Source: Eikenella corrodens | GTDB taxonomy: Bacteria; Pseudomonadota; Gammaproteobacteria; Burkholderiales; Neisseriaceae | Direction: 5' to 3' | DNA: 64,000 bases | Assembly (NCBI RefSeq): GCF_003990355.1 | Contig: NZ_CP034670.1 | Location: 806,001 to 870,000 of the forward strand | Part shown: in pieces, positions 16,720 through 25,884 of the stretch | Layout: every line of letters begins with the position of its first letter | Numbering within the stretch: position 1 is the first letter of the stretch | The notes under the pieces: model-generated | Told to the model about the DNA's origin: nothing | Database searches by the model: none | What the model saw: only the letters and a program-made list of their open reading frames with translations | Made by a program: the position numbers and the translations under genes

Positions 16720-17791
16720 GCTGCACGGCGGTTATCCGCTCTATCCGGCCAGCAACCACTACGACCCGATCCGCCGCCGTTTTTTCAACCCCGAGCCCAA
16801 ACGCCGCTTGCAGCCGCTGGATTTTGGCGGAGCGTTCAAAATGCTCAGCCGGCAAGGCCGCTTTCCCGCGCAGCCGCTGCCGTTTGAGAAGCCTGATTTT
16901 GCCGCCTTCATGCGGCAAGAAGGGCTACCTGAAAACGAGCAGCGCGAGTTTCGCCAAAACGAGCAGCGCGAGTTTCTGCGCAGCAAAAATGAACAAAAGG
17001 CACGGTTTGTTTGGTTCGGCCATTCCACCCTGCTGATGCGCGTGGCCGGGCTGAACATCCTCACCGACCCCGTGTTCGGTATGAGCGCCGCGCCGAACAA
17101 CAAAATGTTCCGCCGCTTCCAGCCGCCGCCCGCCGTGCCGCACGAATTGCCGCCGCTCGACATCATCCTCTACAGCCACAACCACTACGACCATTTGGAG
17201 GAATCCTTCGTGCGCAGCGTGGCAGACAGCGGGGTGCATTTCCTGGTGCCGCTGGGCATGGAAGTGCTGTTGCGCCGCTGGGGCGTGAAGGCGGAAAACA
17301 TTTCGGCGGCGGATTGGTATCAGAGCCATACCGTCGGCGGCGTAACCTTCACCGCCGCTCCCGCCCGCCACGACAGCTCGCGCAACCTGGCCGACCACAA
17401 CCGCATGCTGTGGGCGGGCTGGGCCGTCGAAGGCGGCGGCCAGCGGCTTTATTTCAGCGGCGATTCGTCCTACGGCAGCCATTTCGCCGACATCGGCCGG
17501 CACTTCGGCGGCTTCGACCTGGCCTTTATGGAAAACGGCCAATACGACCGCCGCTGGCCGGACAACCACATGTTCCCCGAGCAAACCGTGCAGGCCGCCA
17601 TCGACGTGGGCGCGCGCCGCATGATGCCGATTCACTGGGGCGCGTTCAGCCTGGCCATGCACGATTGGGACGAATCCGTGCGCCGCAGCATCCCGCTGGC
17701 CATCGAGCGCGGCCTGCCAGTGCTCACGCCGCTGATCGGGCAGGTGTTCGATGCGGATACGGAAACTGAATTGTGGTGGGAAGAGGTGTGA
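16709..17791 (+). CDS. MBL-fold hydrolase, NAPE-PLD/UlaG-like, inside the dcw cluster
   Basis: 360 residues, translationally coupled to murF (11-bp overlap). Metallo-beta-lactamase fold with zinc ligands HNHYDH (about 157-162), FVWFGHSTLLMRVAGLNILTDPVF (beta strands typical of NAPE-PLD-like proteins), FSGDSSYG (Asp ligand) and PIHWGAFSLAMHDW (final His). Such enzymes hydrolyse phosphodiester or lactone substrates; the substrate here is unknown. Residues 76-91 hold a tandem repeat (NEQREFRQ/NEQREFLR) from a 24-bp DNA duplication directly after a DUS. A role in envelope metabolism is suggested only by position. Confidence 0.85.
   Translation: MKRRLHGGYPLYPASNHYDPIRRRFFNPEPKRRLQPLDFGGAFKMLSRQGRFPAQPLPFEKPDFAAFMRQEGLPENEQREFRQNEQREFLRSKNEQKARFVWFGHSTLLMRVAGLNILTDPVFGMSAAPNNKMFRRFQPPPAVPHELPPLDIILYSHNHYDHLEESFVRSVADSGVHFLVPLGMEVLLRRWGVKAENISAADWYQSHTVGGVTFTAAPARHDSSRNLADHNRMLWAGWAVEGGGQRLYFSGDSSYGSHFADIGRHFGGFDLAFMENGQYDRRWPDNHMFPEQTVQAAIDVGARRMMPIHWGAFSLAMHDWDESVRRSIPLAIERGLPVLTPLIGQVFDADTETELWWEEV
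16932..16979 (+). repeat. 24-bp tandem duplication within the MBL-fold gene
   Basis: Two copies of a unit starting AAAACGAGCAGCGCGAGTTT (16932-16955 and 16956-16979), in frame, immediately after a DUS. The unit resembles the interior of the DUS-capped repeat at 8520. Confidence 0.8.
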
Positions 17792-17884
17792 GCGGTTTGG
17801 ACAAATTCGGCTTCGTTTGCTTTCAGGTAGCCTTACTGGTTCAAAGTGGGCTGAAACAAAAACAGCCATGTTGGTAACCCAAGC

Positions 17885-18652
17885 TCAAGCGCACATAAAT
17901 TCCGCCAAAGCGGTAGCCAAGCCTTCCGGATTTTCCCAAGACATCGAGTGCCCGGCATCGGCAATCACGGCGCAGGGAATACCGTATTGAAGGATAAGGT
18001 CGTAGTCTGTGTTGGGCAGGGAACGATCGCCAACTAAATAAATTTTGCGTTGGGGCAGGGAGGAGAGGCGGTGCAGCCAATCGGGCGATATACCGTTCAC
18101 TAAATGATATGCACTGCGCCACAATGCCCACGGGGCAGCACTTTGTAGGCTGCCCGCCCACGGCGAGAGTTCGTTATTTAGCAATTCGGCATAGCCATTG
18201 TGGATGAAATACGCTTCATTCTGTGCGGTAATGTTGCGGCTGAATATGCCGCCGCCAGCAATCAGGTTGCATTCGCTTACCATGAGTCCGCGCACACGGC
18301 TGCCGAGCTGTTCGGCTGCTTCAATAGCGATGCTGCCACCCATGCTGTGGCCATAGAGATAGAAGTGCGGCAAGTTAAGATGGTTGGCCAGTTCGGATAC
18401 GATTGCGGCTTGCGCGCTGGTGGAATAGGAGAAATCCTGTGGGCGTTCGCTGTAGCCGTGACCTGCCAAGTCAAGCAGGATAGTGCGGCGGCCTGCCAAG
18501 GCCGGGCTGGCAGCGATGCGGGGGTACTCGTAGCTGGCAGCGCAGCCTAGGCCGTGGATAAATAAGCAAGGGATACTGTTTCTGCCTGCATGGGCTGGTA
18601 GATCCATAAATCGGATGCGGCAGCGTGCGCTGAGGGAGTGCATGGTTTGCAT
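17885..18652 (-). CDS. Alpha/beta hydrolase on the opposite strand within the dcw cluster
   Basis: 255 residues. Oxyanion hole region FIHGLGCAAS, nucleophile elbow GHSMGGS (Ser at about 108), acid region VGDRSLPN, and catalytic His in DAGHSMSWENPE. This is a complete Ser-Asp-His hydrolase set of the esterase/lipase-like type; substrate unknown. It runs against the direction of all dcw genes and sits between the MBL-fold gene and mraY, which splits the cluster into two transcription blocks. Base composition is slightly less GC-rich than in the mur genes, consistent with insertion. Confidence 0.83.
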   Translation of the reverse strand: MQTMHSLSARCRIRFMDLPAHAGRNSIPCLFIHGLGCAASYEYPRIAASPALAGRRTILLDLAGHGYSERPQDFSYSTSAQAAIVSELANHLNLPHFYLYGHSMGGSIAIEAAEQLGSRVRGLMVSECNLIAGGGIFSRNITAQNEAYFIHNGYAELLNNELSPWAGSLQSAAPWALWRSAYHLVNGISPDWLHRLSSLPQRKIYLVGDRSLPNTDYDLILQYGIPCAVIADAGHSMSWENPEGLATALAEFMCA

Positions 18653-18811
18653 AGTTTGTACCTCGCATGGCAGTGGGAATTTCGGTTTTCAGGTAGCCTC
18701 GCTTGGGTAGCGGCTTAGTTTATAATGCCACATTTGCCCATTTTACAGTGGGTGCAATACAGATAATGATGTTTCAGGTAGCCTTTTCTATTTCCGGCTG
18801 CCTGGGTTAAT

Positions 18812-18912
18812 TAAGCGAATTCAATTTAAATCAGAACAAGGCGGCGAGCCGCAGATCGTGCACACGTACGGCAAGGCGGGCTAATGCAATATCGGTTTAA
18901 ATCGAACTCACG
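18812..18912. repeat. Degenerate Correia-like element before mraY
   Basis: AATTCAATTTAAATCAGAAC, CAAGGCGGCGAGCCGCAGA, ACGTACGGCAAGGCGGGCTA and GGTTTAAATCGAACTCAC follow the order of a Correia element but the TATA ends are lost. It occupies the spacer directly upstream of mraY. Confidence 0.55.
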
Positions 18913-18934
18913 AGAAATGATTTAAGGAAGTTTT

Positions 18935-20017
18935 ATGCTTTTATGGTTGGCCAAGCTCAGCAACTGGATTTCGGCGCTGAACATTTTCCAATACACCACT
19001 TTCCGCTCGGTGATGGCGGCGCTTACGGCTTTGGCGTTCAGCCTGATGCTGGGGCCGTGGACCATCCGCAAGCTCACCGAGCTCAAGGCCGGCCAGGCCA
19101 TCCGCAGCGACGGGCCGCAAACCCATCTGGCCAAGGCGGGCACGCCCACCATGGGCGGGGTGTTGATTTTGGTGTCGATTACGGTGTCCACGCTGTTGTG
19201 GGGCAATATTTCGCGCCCGTATATCTGGATTCTGCTGGGCGTGCTGCTGGGCACGGGCGCGCTGGGCTTCTACGACGACTGGCGCAAGGTGGTGTATAAA
19301 GACCCGCACGGCGTGTCGGCCAAATTCAAGATGGTGTGGCAGAGCAGCGTGGCGCTGGCGGCAGGGGTGCTGCTGTTTTATGTGGCGAGCAATTCGGCGA
19401 ACAATATTTTAATCGTGCCGTTTTTCAAACAGGTTGCGCTGCCTTTGGGCGTGCTGGGCTTTGTGGTGTTGTCGTATTTCACCATTGTCGGCACGTCCAA
19501 TGCGGTAAACCTGACCGACGGCTTGGACGGCCTGGCGGCTTTCCCGGTGGTGCTGGTGGCCGGCGGGATGGCGGTGTTTGCCTATGCCACCGGGCACTGG
19601 CAGTTTGCACGCTATTTGCAGCTGCCCTTCGTGCCGGGGGCGAACGAGGTAATGGTATTCTGCGCGGCCATGTGCGGCGCGTGTTTGGGCTTTTTGTGGT
19701 TCAACGCGGCACCGGCGCAGGTGTTTATGGGCGACGTGGGCGCGTTGGCGCTGGGCGCGGCGCTGGGCACGGTGGCCGTAATCGTGCGGCAGGAATTTGT
19801 GCTGGTGATTATGGGCGGGCTGTTTGTGGTGGAGGCTTTGTCGGTGATGCTACAGGTGGGCTGGTATAAGAAAACCAAAAAACGCATCTTCCTGATGGCG
19901 CCGATCCACCACCATTTCGAGCAGAAGGGCTGGAAGGAAACGCAGGTGGTGGTGCGCTTTTGGATCATCACCATCGTGCTGGTGCTGGTGGGCTTGAGCA
20001 CGCTGAAAATCCGTTAA
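18935..20017 (+). CDS. mraY: Phospho-MurNAc-pentapeptide transferase
   Basis: 360 residues with about ten membrane helices. Makes lipid I at the inner membrane. Signature segments: QAIRSDGPQTHLAKAGTPTMGG, GFYDDWRKV (DD Mg site), NAVNLTDGLDGLA, VFMGDVGALALGAALG and the PIHHHFEQKGW histidine motif. RBS GGAAG precedes ATG 18935. Length matches the family. Confidence 0.97.
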   Translation: MLLWLAKLSNWISALNIFQYTTFRSVMAALTALAFSLMLGPWTIRKLTELKAGQAIRSDGPQTHLAKAGTPTMGGVLILVSITVSTLLWGNISRPYIWILLGVLLGTGALGFYDDWRKVVYKDPHGVSAKFKMVWQSSVALAAGVLLFYVASNSANNILIVPFFKQVALPLGVLGFVVLSYFTIVGTSNAVNLTDGLDGLAAFPVVLVAGGMAVFAYATGHWQFARYLQLPFVPGANEVMVFCAAMCGACLGFLWFNAAPAQVFMGDVGALALGAALGTVAVIVRQEFVLVIMGGLFVVEALSVMLQVGWYKKTKKRIFLMAPIHHHFEQKGWKETQVVVRFWIITIVLVLVGLSTLKIR

Positions 20018-20115
20018 GCGGTTTTCAGGTAGCCTTATCCGGCTCAAGAGGGGCTACCTGAAAGCGGACACGGTAGGCTGCTGTGAAGCCGAAACTTATT
20101 TAAAGGAATCTGGTT

Positions 20116-20418
20116 ATGCTGCTACACATGCTAATTTTGCTGGTCTTTGCCAAAATGCAGGATTTCGCTGAGGATTCATATGCTTGGCAATGGGCGCTGG
20201 CTTTTGCCGTTGTAACTTTTTTATTCGGCCTGTTTGGCGGCCCCCTGATTGCGGCAGCTATTTCTGCTGTGATTTGGGGCCTATATTCATGGGGCTATTT
20301 CGCCCTGCTGCGGCAGATGGTAGACAGTTTGATTTTGTGGCTGATGGTGTGCATCGGCGGGATTATGCTGCCGTGGCTGCTGCTGATGAAGCTGCTGGCT
20401 AATACAGCCGTGCAGTAA
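20116..20418 (+). CDS. Small membrane protein of unknown function in the dcw cluster
   Basis: 100 residues, three hydrophobic helices (MLLHMLILLVFA; WALAFAVVTFLFGLFGGPLIAAAISAVIWGLY; LILWLMVCIGGIMLPWLLLMKLL). I do not recognise the family. It has an RBS-like AAAGGA at 20101 upstream of ATG 20116, lies between mraY and murD on the same strand, and its stop is followed directly by a DUS. Location suggests co-expression with envelope genes, nothing more. Confidence 0.7.
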   Translation: MLLHMLILLVFAKMQDFAEDSYAWQWALAFAVVTFLFGLFGGPLIAAAISAVIWGLYSWGYFALLRQMVDSLILWLMVCIGGIMLPWLLLMKLLANTAVQ

Positions 20419-20475
20419 AGGCTACCTGAAAGCACAAGTTTCAACGCAGTCAAAATGAGCAAAGCGAAAAACTGA
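20419..20475 (+). repeat. DUS-led repeat, family 'GAAGCTTCAACGCAG', copy without 3' DUS
   Basis: AGGCTACCTGAAAGC then AAGTTTCAACGCAGTCAAAA and TGAGCAAAGCGAAAA; matches the core of copies at 52267 and 55887. Confidence 0.55.
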
Positions 20476-20519
20476 GAAAGCAGCTGCCTGCAGGCAAACC
20501 GGGCGGCATGGAGAATAGA

Positions 20520-21863
20520 ATGAAAAGCGAATGGCAAAACCAAAAAATCCTCGTGGCCGGGATGGGCGGCAGCGGCATTTCCATGCTGGAGTTCCTGCGC
20601 CGCAAAGGCGCGGCGGCAGCCGCTTATGATGCCGACTTCCCCGCCGCCAAACAGGCCGAACTGCAACAGCGTTTCCCCGGCCTGGCCTGCCACACAGGCT
20701 ACCTGAAAAACACATTGGCCGAAGGTTTCGGCATTTTGGCACTCAGCCCCGGCATCAGCGAGCGCACGCCTGAAATCGAAGCCTTCAAGCAGACCGGCGG
20801 CCGTGTGTTGGGCGATGTGGAAATCTTGGCGCACGAGCTTTCCGGCAAGCGCGACAAAATCATCGCCATCACCGGCAGCAACGGCAAAACCACCGCAACC
20901 AGCCTGGTCGGCCATTTGTGCCGCGAATGCGGGCTGGATACCGTGGTGGCCGGCAATATCGGTACGCCCGTGCTCGAAGCCTATGAAGGCAGGCAGGAGC
21001 AGAGCGCCGACGTGTGGGTGCTTGAACTTTCCAGCTTCCAGCTGGAAAACACCGACCATTTGAACGCCGCCGCCGCCGCCGTGCTCAATATTTCCGAAGA
21101 CCACCTCAACCGCTACGACGATCTGCTCGACTACGCCCACGCCAAAGACAAAATCTTCCGTGGCAGCGGCGTGCAGGTAATCAATGCCGACGATGCGCTT
21201 TGCCGTGCCATGAAACGCAGCGGCCGCGAAGTGCGCCGCTTTTCGCTGCAGCAGGCAACCGATTATTGGTTTGACACCGCATCAGGCTACCTGAAACACG
21301 GCGCGGAAACGCTGCTTGCCGCCGCCGATATTCCGTTGCAAGGCCTGCACAACGCCGCCAACGTACTGGCTGCACTGGCTTTGTGCGAAGCAATCGGCCT
21401 GCCGCGCGAGCAGCTGCTGCGCCATGTGCGCACCTTCAAAGGCCTGCCGCACCGCGTGGAAAAAATCGGCGAAAAAAACGGCGTGGTGTTTATCGACGAC
21501 AGCAAAGGCACCAATGTGGGCGCCACCGAAGCCGCCATCGCCGGCCTGCAAAGCCCGCTGTTCCTGATTGCCGGCGGACAGGGCAAAGGGCAGGATTTCA
21601 CCCCGCTGAAAAACGTGCTGCCCGGCAAAGCCCGTGCCGTGCTGCTCATCGGCGAAGACGCGCCGCAAATCCGCCGCGACCTGGCCGGCTGCGGCGTGGA
21701 GATGATGGATTGCGCCACCCTGCAGGAAGCCGTGCAAACCGCCTACCGCCTGGCCGAACCCGGCAATATCGTGCTGCTCAGCCCAGCCTGCGCCAGCTTC
21801 GATATGTTTAAAGGCTATGCGCACCGCTCGCAGGTGTTTATTGAGGCGTTTGAGGCTTTGTAA
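20520..21863 (+). CDS. murD: UDP-MurNAc-L-alanine:D-glutamate ligase
   Basis: 447 residues from ATG 20520, which has GGAGAATAGA just upstream; ATG 20508 is in frame but poorly placed. N-terminal VAGMGGSGISMLEFLRRKG dinucleotide-like fold, ATP loop AITGSNGKTTATSLV, and the C-terminal FIDDSKGTNVGATEAAI motif typical of MurD. DUS copies in frame encode TGYLKN and SGYLKH. Adds D-Glu to UDP-MurNAc-L-Ala. Confidence 0.96.
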   Translation: MKSEWQNQKILVAGMGGSGISMLEFLRRKGAAAAAYDADFPAAKQAELQQRFPGLACHTGYLKNTLAEGFGILALSPGISERTPEIEAFKQTGGRVLGDVEILAHELSGKRDKIIAITGSNGKTTATSLVGHLCRECGLDTVVAGNIGTPVLEAYEGRQEQSADVWVLELSSFQLENTDHLNAAAAAVLNISEDHLNRYDDLLDYAHAKDKIFRGSGVQVINADDALCRAMKRSGREVRRFSLQQATDYWFDTASGYLKHGAETLLAAADIPLQGLHNAANVLAALALCEAIGLPREQLLRHVRTFKGLPHRVEKIGEKNGVVFIDDSKGTNVGATEAAIAGLQSPLFLIAGGQGKGQDFTPLKNVLPGKARAVLLIGEDAPQIRRDLAGCGVEMMDCATLQEAVQTAYRLAEPGNIVLLSPACASFDMFKGYAHRSQVFIEAFEAL

Positions 21864-21946
21864 TGTTTTCAGGTAGCCTTTGCCCAAGCCGAAAGGCTAC
21901 CTGAAACCTTGTTCCATTGATTTTTGAAGTAACTTGAAGTACCCGA

Positions 21947-23101
21947 ATGATTACTGAATCCAAACTCCTCGACCGCAAAATCCTGCGCCACGGCCACACC
22001 ATCGATCAATCGCTGCTGTGGCTGGTGGTGCTGATGCTGGGCTTCAGCCTGGTGATGGTGTATTCCGCCTCGGTGGCCTTTGCCGGGCAGGGCGGCGGCA
22101 ATAAATGGGCGTTCCTCATCCGCCAGGCGGCCTATATCGCCGTGGGCGGCGGGGCGGCTTTGGTGGCATTTCGGGTGCCGATGCGCACTTGGCAGAAGTA
22201 TTCGATGGTGTTGCTGGTAATCAGCCTGTTGATGCTGATTGCGGTGCTGCTGGTGGGGCGCGATGTGAACGGTGCGCGGCGTTGGATTCCTTTGGGCATG
22301 GCCAATTTGCAGCCGAGCGAATTTTTCAAGCTGGCGGTGATTCTTTATCTTTCCGGCTTTTTCATGCGTCGCGCCGAAGTGTTGCAGCATTTGAAGAAAG
22401 TGTGCTGGGTGGCGCTGCCGGTGGGCTGCGGGCTGGGGCTGATTATGCTGCAGCCGGATTTCGGCTCGTTTGTGGTGGTGTCGGTGATCAGCGTGGGCTT
22501 GCTGTTTTTGGTGGGGCTGCCGTTTCGCTGGTTTATCGTGGTGGTATTGGCCGGCTTGAGCGGCATGGTAACGTTGGTGTTGATTTCGCCCTACCGCATG
22601 GCGCGTGTGACCGCCTTCCTCGATCCGTGGGCCGATCCGCTGGGCAGCGGTTACCAGCTCACCCATGCGCTGATGGCCATCGGGCGCGGCGGCTGGACGG
22701 GCGTGGGCTTGGGCGCAGGCTTGGAAAAACGTTTCTACCTGCCCGAGGCGCATACCGATTTCATCACCGCCGTTATCGGCGAGGAATTCGGCTTTCTCGG
22801 CATGATGCTGCTCACCGCCTGCTATTTATGGCTGGTGTGGCGCTCGTTTTCTATCGGCAAAATGGCGCGCGATTTGGAGCAGTTTTTCGGCGCGTTTGTG
22901 GCCAGCGGTGTGGGTATTTGGTTGGGTATTCAGAGTTTTTTCAATATCGGTGTGAACATCGGCCTGTTGCCCACCAAGGGGCTGACCCTGCCGCTGGTTT
23001 CCTTCGGCGGCTCGGCGCTGGTGGCCATGCTGATAGCCGTGGCGCTGCTGCTGCGGGTGGATTATGAAAACCGGCGCAAAATGCGCGGTTTTACAGTGTA
23101 A
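21947..23101 (+). CDS. ftsW: Septal peptidoglycan glycosyltransferase FtsW (SEDS family)
   Basis: 384 residues, about ten membrane helices. SEDS signatures: MVYSASVAFAGQGGGNKWAF, GARRWIPLGMANLQPSEFFKLAVI, DPWADPLGSGYQLTHALMAIGRGGW, the FYLPEAHTDFITAVIGEEFG loop with the essential Glu/His region, and LPTKGLTLPLVSFGGSALV. It polymerises septal glycan strands with FtsI. Closely followed by murG. Confidence 0.96.
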   Translation: MITESKLLDRKILRHGHTIDQSLLWLVVLMLGFSLVMVYSASVAFAGQGGGNKWAFLIRQAAYIAVGGGAALVAFRVPMRTWQKYSMVLLVISLLMLIAVLLVGRDVNGARRWIPLGMANLQPSEFFKLAVILYLSGFFMRRAEVLQHLKKVCWVALPVGCGLGLIMLQPDFGSFVVVSVISVGLLFLVGLPFRWFIVVVLAGLSGMVTLVLISPYRMARVTAFLDPWADPLGSGYQLTHALMAIGRGGWTGVGLGAGLEKRFYLPEAHTDFITAVIGEEFGFLGMMLLTACYLWLVWRSFSIGKMARDLEQFFGAFVASGVGIWLGIQSFFNIGVNIGLLPTKGLTLPLVSFGGSALVAMLIAVALLLRVDYENRRKMRGFTV

Positions 23102-23111
23102 GGAGCCGAAT

Positions 23112-24182
23112 ATGGGCGTAAAAACCTTTTTGCTGATGGCCGGCGGCACCGGCGGGCATATCTTCCCCGCGCTGGCGGTGGCTGCCGCGCTGCGCGAACA
23201 CGGGCATAAGGTGGTGTGGCTGGGCAGCGAGGGCGCAATGGAAACGCGCATCGTGCCGCAGCACGGCATTGAAATCGAAACCCTGGCCATCAAAGGCGTG
23301 CGCGGCAACGGCCTCAAACGCAAGCTGATGCTGCCGTTCACGCTATGGCACACCATCCGTGCGGCGCGAAGCATCATCCGCAAACATCAGGTGGACGGCG
23401 CCATCGGCTTCGGCGGCTTCGTTACCGTGCCTGGCGGGGTGGCGGCCAAGCTGTGCGGCGTGCCGCTGGTAATCCACGAGCAAAATGCCGTGGCCGGGCT
23501 TTCCAACCGGATTTTGGCCAAATTGGCCAGCCGGGTGCTGTATGCCTTCCCCAAGGCTTTTGGCGATGAAAACGGGCTGGTGGGCAACCCCGTGCGCGCC
23601 GATATTGCCGCACTGCCCGCGCCCGAAGAGCGGTTTGCTGAGCGTTCAGGTAGCCTGAAGCTGCTGGTTACCGGCGGCAGCTTGGGCGCGGATATTCTCA
23701 ACCGCCTGCTGCCCGAAGCGCTGGCTCTGCTGCCTGCCGAGCAACGCCCCCAAGTGCGCCACCAAAGCGGGCGCGGCAAGCTGGAAGGCTTGCGCCAGCG
23801 TTATGCTGAATCCGGTGTGCAGGCTGAATGCAGCGAATTTATTGATGATATGGCAGCGGCCTACGGCGCGGCAGATTTGGTGGTGTGCCGCTCCGGCGCG
23901 CTTACCATTGCCGAGCTGGCGGCGGCAGGCGTGGGTGCATTGCTCGTGCCTTACCCCTATGCGGTGGACGACCACCAAACTGCCAACGCCCGTTTCGTGG
24001 CCGCCGGTGAGGCCGGGCTGCTGTTGCCGCAGAGCGAATTGACTGCCGAGAAACTGGCTTCGGTGTTGGGCGGCCTCAACCGCGCTACCTGCAGCCAATG
24101 GGCGCAAAACGCCCGCCGAATGGCCAAACCGGATAGTGCGGCCAAGGTGGCGGAAGCGGCGCTGGCGGCAGTGGGCGGATGA
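23112..24182 (+). CDS. murG: Lipid II synthase (UDP-GlcNAc transferase MurG)
   Basis: 356 residues from ATG 23112, preceded by AAGGAG 11 bp after ftsW. N-terminal LLMAGGTGGHIFPALAVA (first G loop), GFGGFVTVPGGVAAKL, HEQNAVAGLSNRILA, and C-terminal VTGGSLGADILN and donor-binding CRSGALTIAELAAAGVGALLVPYPYAVDDHQ. Peripheral inner-membrane enzyme that adds GlcNAc to lipid I. An in-frame DUS encodes RSGSLKLL. Confidence 0.97.
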   Translation: MGVKTFLLMAGGTGGHIFPALAVAAALREHGHKVVWLGSEGAMETRIVPQHGIEIETLAIKGVRGNGLKRKLMLPFTLWHTIRAARSIIRKHQVDGAIGFGGFVTVPGGVAAKLCGVPLVIHEQNAVAGLSNRILAKLASRVLYAFPKAFGDENGLVGNPVRADIAALPAPEERFAERSGSLKLLVTGGSLGADILNRLLPEALALLPAEQRPQVRHQSGRGKLEGLRQRYAESGVQAECSEFIDDMAAAYGAADLVVCRSGALTIAELAAAGVGALLVPYPYAVDDHQTANARFVAAGEAGLLLPQSELTAEKLASVLGGLNRATCSQWAQNARRMAKPDSAAKVAEAALAAVGG

Positions 24183-24190
24183 TTGGTGTG

Positions 24191-24229
24191 AGGCTACCTG
24201 AAAAGCGGTTTTGAAGTTTCAGGTAGCCT
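24191..24229 (+). terminator. Inverted DUS pair after murG
   Basis: AGGCTACCTGAAAA at 24191 and TTTCAGGTAGCCT ending 24229 form a stem. The following 257 bp up to murC hold another DUS (about 24370) and no gene. Confidence 0.5.
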
Positions 24230-24414
24230 CAAACAGCAAAGGAAGCCCGATGCTCGATTGTTTGGAAAGCGTAAAGCCGCTGCCAAACCGAGCAATTAAA
24301 TGTGCTGCTGGCAAGCCTGTTTAATGATTGGCACGGCAGATGGTTTGGATAGCGTTCCCGGCGGCTGTTTTCAGGTAGCCTCAATAGCAGTATCGGCTTT
24401 TCCCGTTTGCGTTG

Positions 24415-24446
24415 TATCGAAAAATGTTTATCCGCTATACAATAGC
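24415..24446 (+). promoter_or_regulatory. Putative murC promoter
   Basis: TTGTAT followed after about 18-20 bp by overlapping TATACA/TACAAT, roughly 45 bp upstream of the murC ATG. A reasonable sigma-70 match after the DUS hairpin, so murC may be separately transcribed. Confidence 0.4.
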
Positions 24447-24486
24447 GGTTTTGTCTGCAAAGGCTGCCCGGGAAGCAGTGATAAAT

Positions 24487-25884
24487 ATGAAGCAACGAGT
24501 AAAACGCATCCATTTCGTCGGCATCGGCGGCGCGGGCATGTGCGGCCTGGCCGAAGTGCTGTATAAAGAATTCGACGTATCCGGCTCGGATCAGGCGCAA
24601 AGCGCGGTAACGCGCCAGCTGGCCGATATGGGCATCAAAGTGTTCCACGGCCATGCGGCAGAGCATATCGAAGGCGTGGACGTGGTGGTTACCTCCACCG
24701 CCATCAAGCCGGATAATCCGGAAGTGTTGGCCGCCCGCGAGGCAGGCATTCCGGTGATTCCGCGCGCCATGATGCTGGCGGAGATTATGCGCTTCGGCCA
24801 GGGCATCGCCATTGCCGGCACGCACGGCAAAACCACCACCACCAGCCTCACTGCCTCCATCCTCACCGCCGCCGGTCTCGATCCGACCTTCGTTATCGGC
24901 GGCAAGCTCACCGCTGCGGGCACCAACGCCAAGCTCGGCGGCGGACAGTATATTGTGGCCGAGGCCGACGAATCAGACGCTTCTTTCCTGTATCTCACGC
25001 CCGTGATTACCGTGGTGACCAATATCGACACCGACCATATGGACACCTACGACCACAGCGTGGACAAGCTGCACCAGGCCTTTGTGGAATTTGTGCACCG
25101 TATGCCGTTCTACGGCAAGGCATTTTTGTGTATCGATAGCGAACATGTGCGCGCTATCCTGCCGGAAATTCAGAAGCCGTTTGCCACCTATGGCTTAGAC
25201 GAAACCGCCGATATTTACGCCGATAATGTGCACAGCGAAGGTGCGCAGATGTGTTTTACCGTGCACCTGAACAAACGCCCGATCGCGCCGTTTGAAGTGC
25301 GGCTGAACGCGCCGGGGCGGCACAATGTACTCAACGCGCTGGCCGCCATCGGTGTGGCGCTGGAATGCGGCGCGGACGTGGCAGCCATTCAGTGCGGCCT
25401 GGCCGGTTTCGGCGGTGTGGGACGGCGCTTCCAAAGCTACGGCGAAGTCAAGCTGCCGCAAGGCGGCAGCGCCTTGGTGGTTGACGACTACGGCCACCAC
25501 CCGGTGGAAATGGCCGCCACGCTCGCCGCCGCCCGCGGCGCCTATCCCGAACGCCGCCTGGTGTTGGCATTCCAGCCGCACCGCTACACCCGCACCCGCG
25601 ATTTGTTTGAAGACTTCGTGCGCGTGTTGAACACTGCCGATGCGGTGGTGCTCACCGATGTATACGCCGCCGGCGAAGAGCCGATTGTGGCCGCCGACAG
25701 CCGCGCACTCACCCGCGCCCTGCGCGTGGCCGGCAAGCTGGAACCGATTTACTGTGCCGACGTGGCCGATATGCCCGCCACCCTGCTCAATATGCTGCAA
25801 GACGGCGATTTGCTGCTGAATATGGGTGCGGGCAGCATCAACAAAGTGCCGCAGGCTCTGCGGGATTTGGCCGCGCATGGATGA
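24487..25884 (+). CDS. murC: UDP-N-acetylmuramate--L-alanine ligase
   Basis: 465 residues from ATG 24487 (KQRVKRIHFVGIGGAGMCGLAEVL, the usual MurC start); the longer frame upstream overlaps DUS-containing spacer. ATP loop AIAGTHGKTTTTSL, EADESDASFLYL, NAPGRHNVLNALAAI and VDDYGHHPVEM. Adds the first amino acid to UDP-MurNAc. Its stop overlaps the start of the next gene, so the tandem paralogues downstream are probably translated from the same mRNA. Confidence 0.97.
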   Translation: MKQRVKRIHFVGIGGAGMCGLAEVLYKEFDVSGSDQAQSAVTRQLADMGIKVFHGHAAEHIEGVDVVVTSTAIKPDNPEVLAAREAGIPVIPRAMMLAEIMRFGQGIAIAGTHGKTTTTSLTASILTAAGLDPTFVIGGKLTAAGTNAKLGGGQYIVAEADESDASFLYLTPVITVVTNIDTDHMDTYDHSVDKLHQAFVEFVHRMPFYGKAFLCIDSEHVRAILPEIQKPFATYGLDETADIYADNVHSEGAQMCFTVHLNKRPIAPFEVRLNAPGRHNVLNALAAIGVALECGADVAAIQCGLAGFGGVGRRFQSYGEVKLPQGGSALVVDDYGHHPVEMAATLAAARGAYPERRLVLAFQPHRYTRTRDLFEDFVRVLNTADAVVLTDVYAAGEEPIVAADSRALTRALRVAGKLEPIYCADVADMPATLLNMLQDGDLLLNMGAGSINKVPQALRDLAAHG

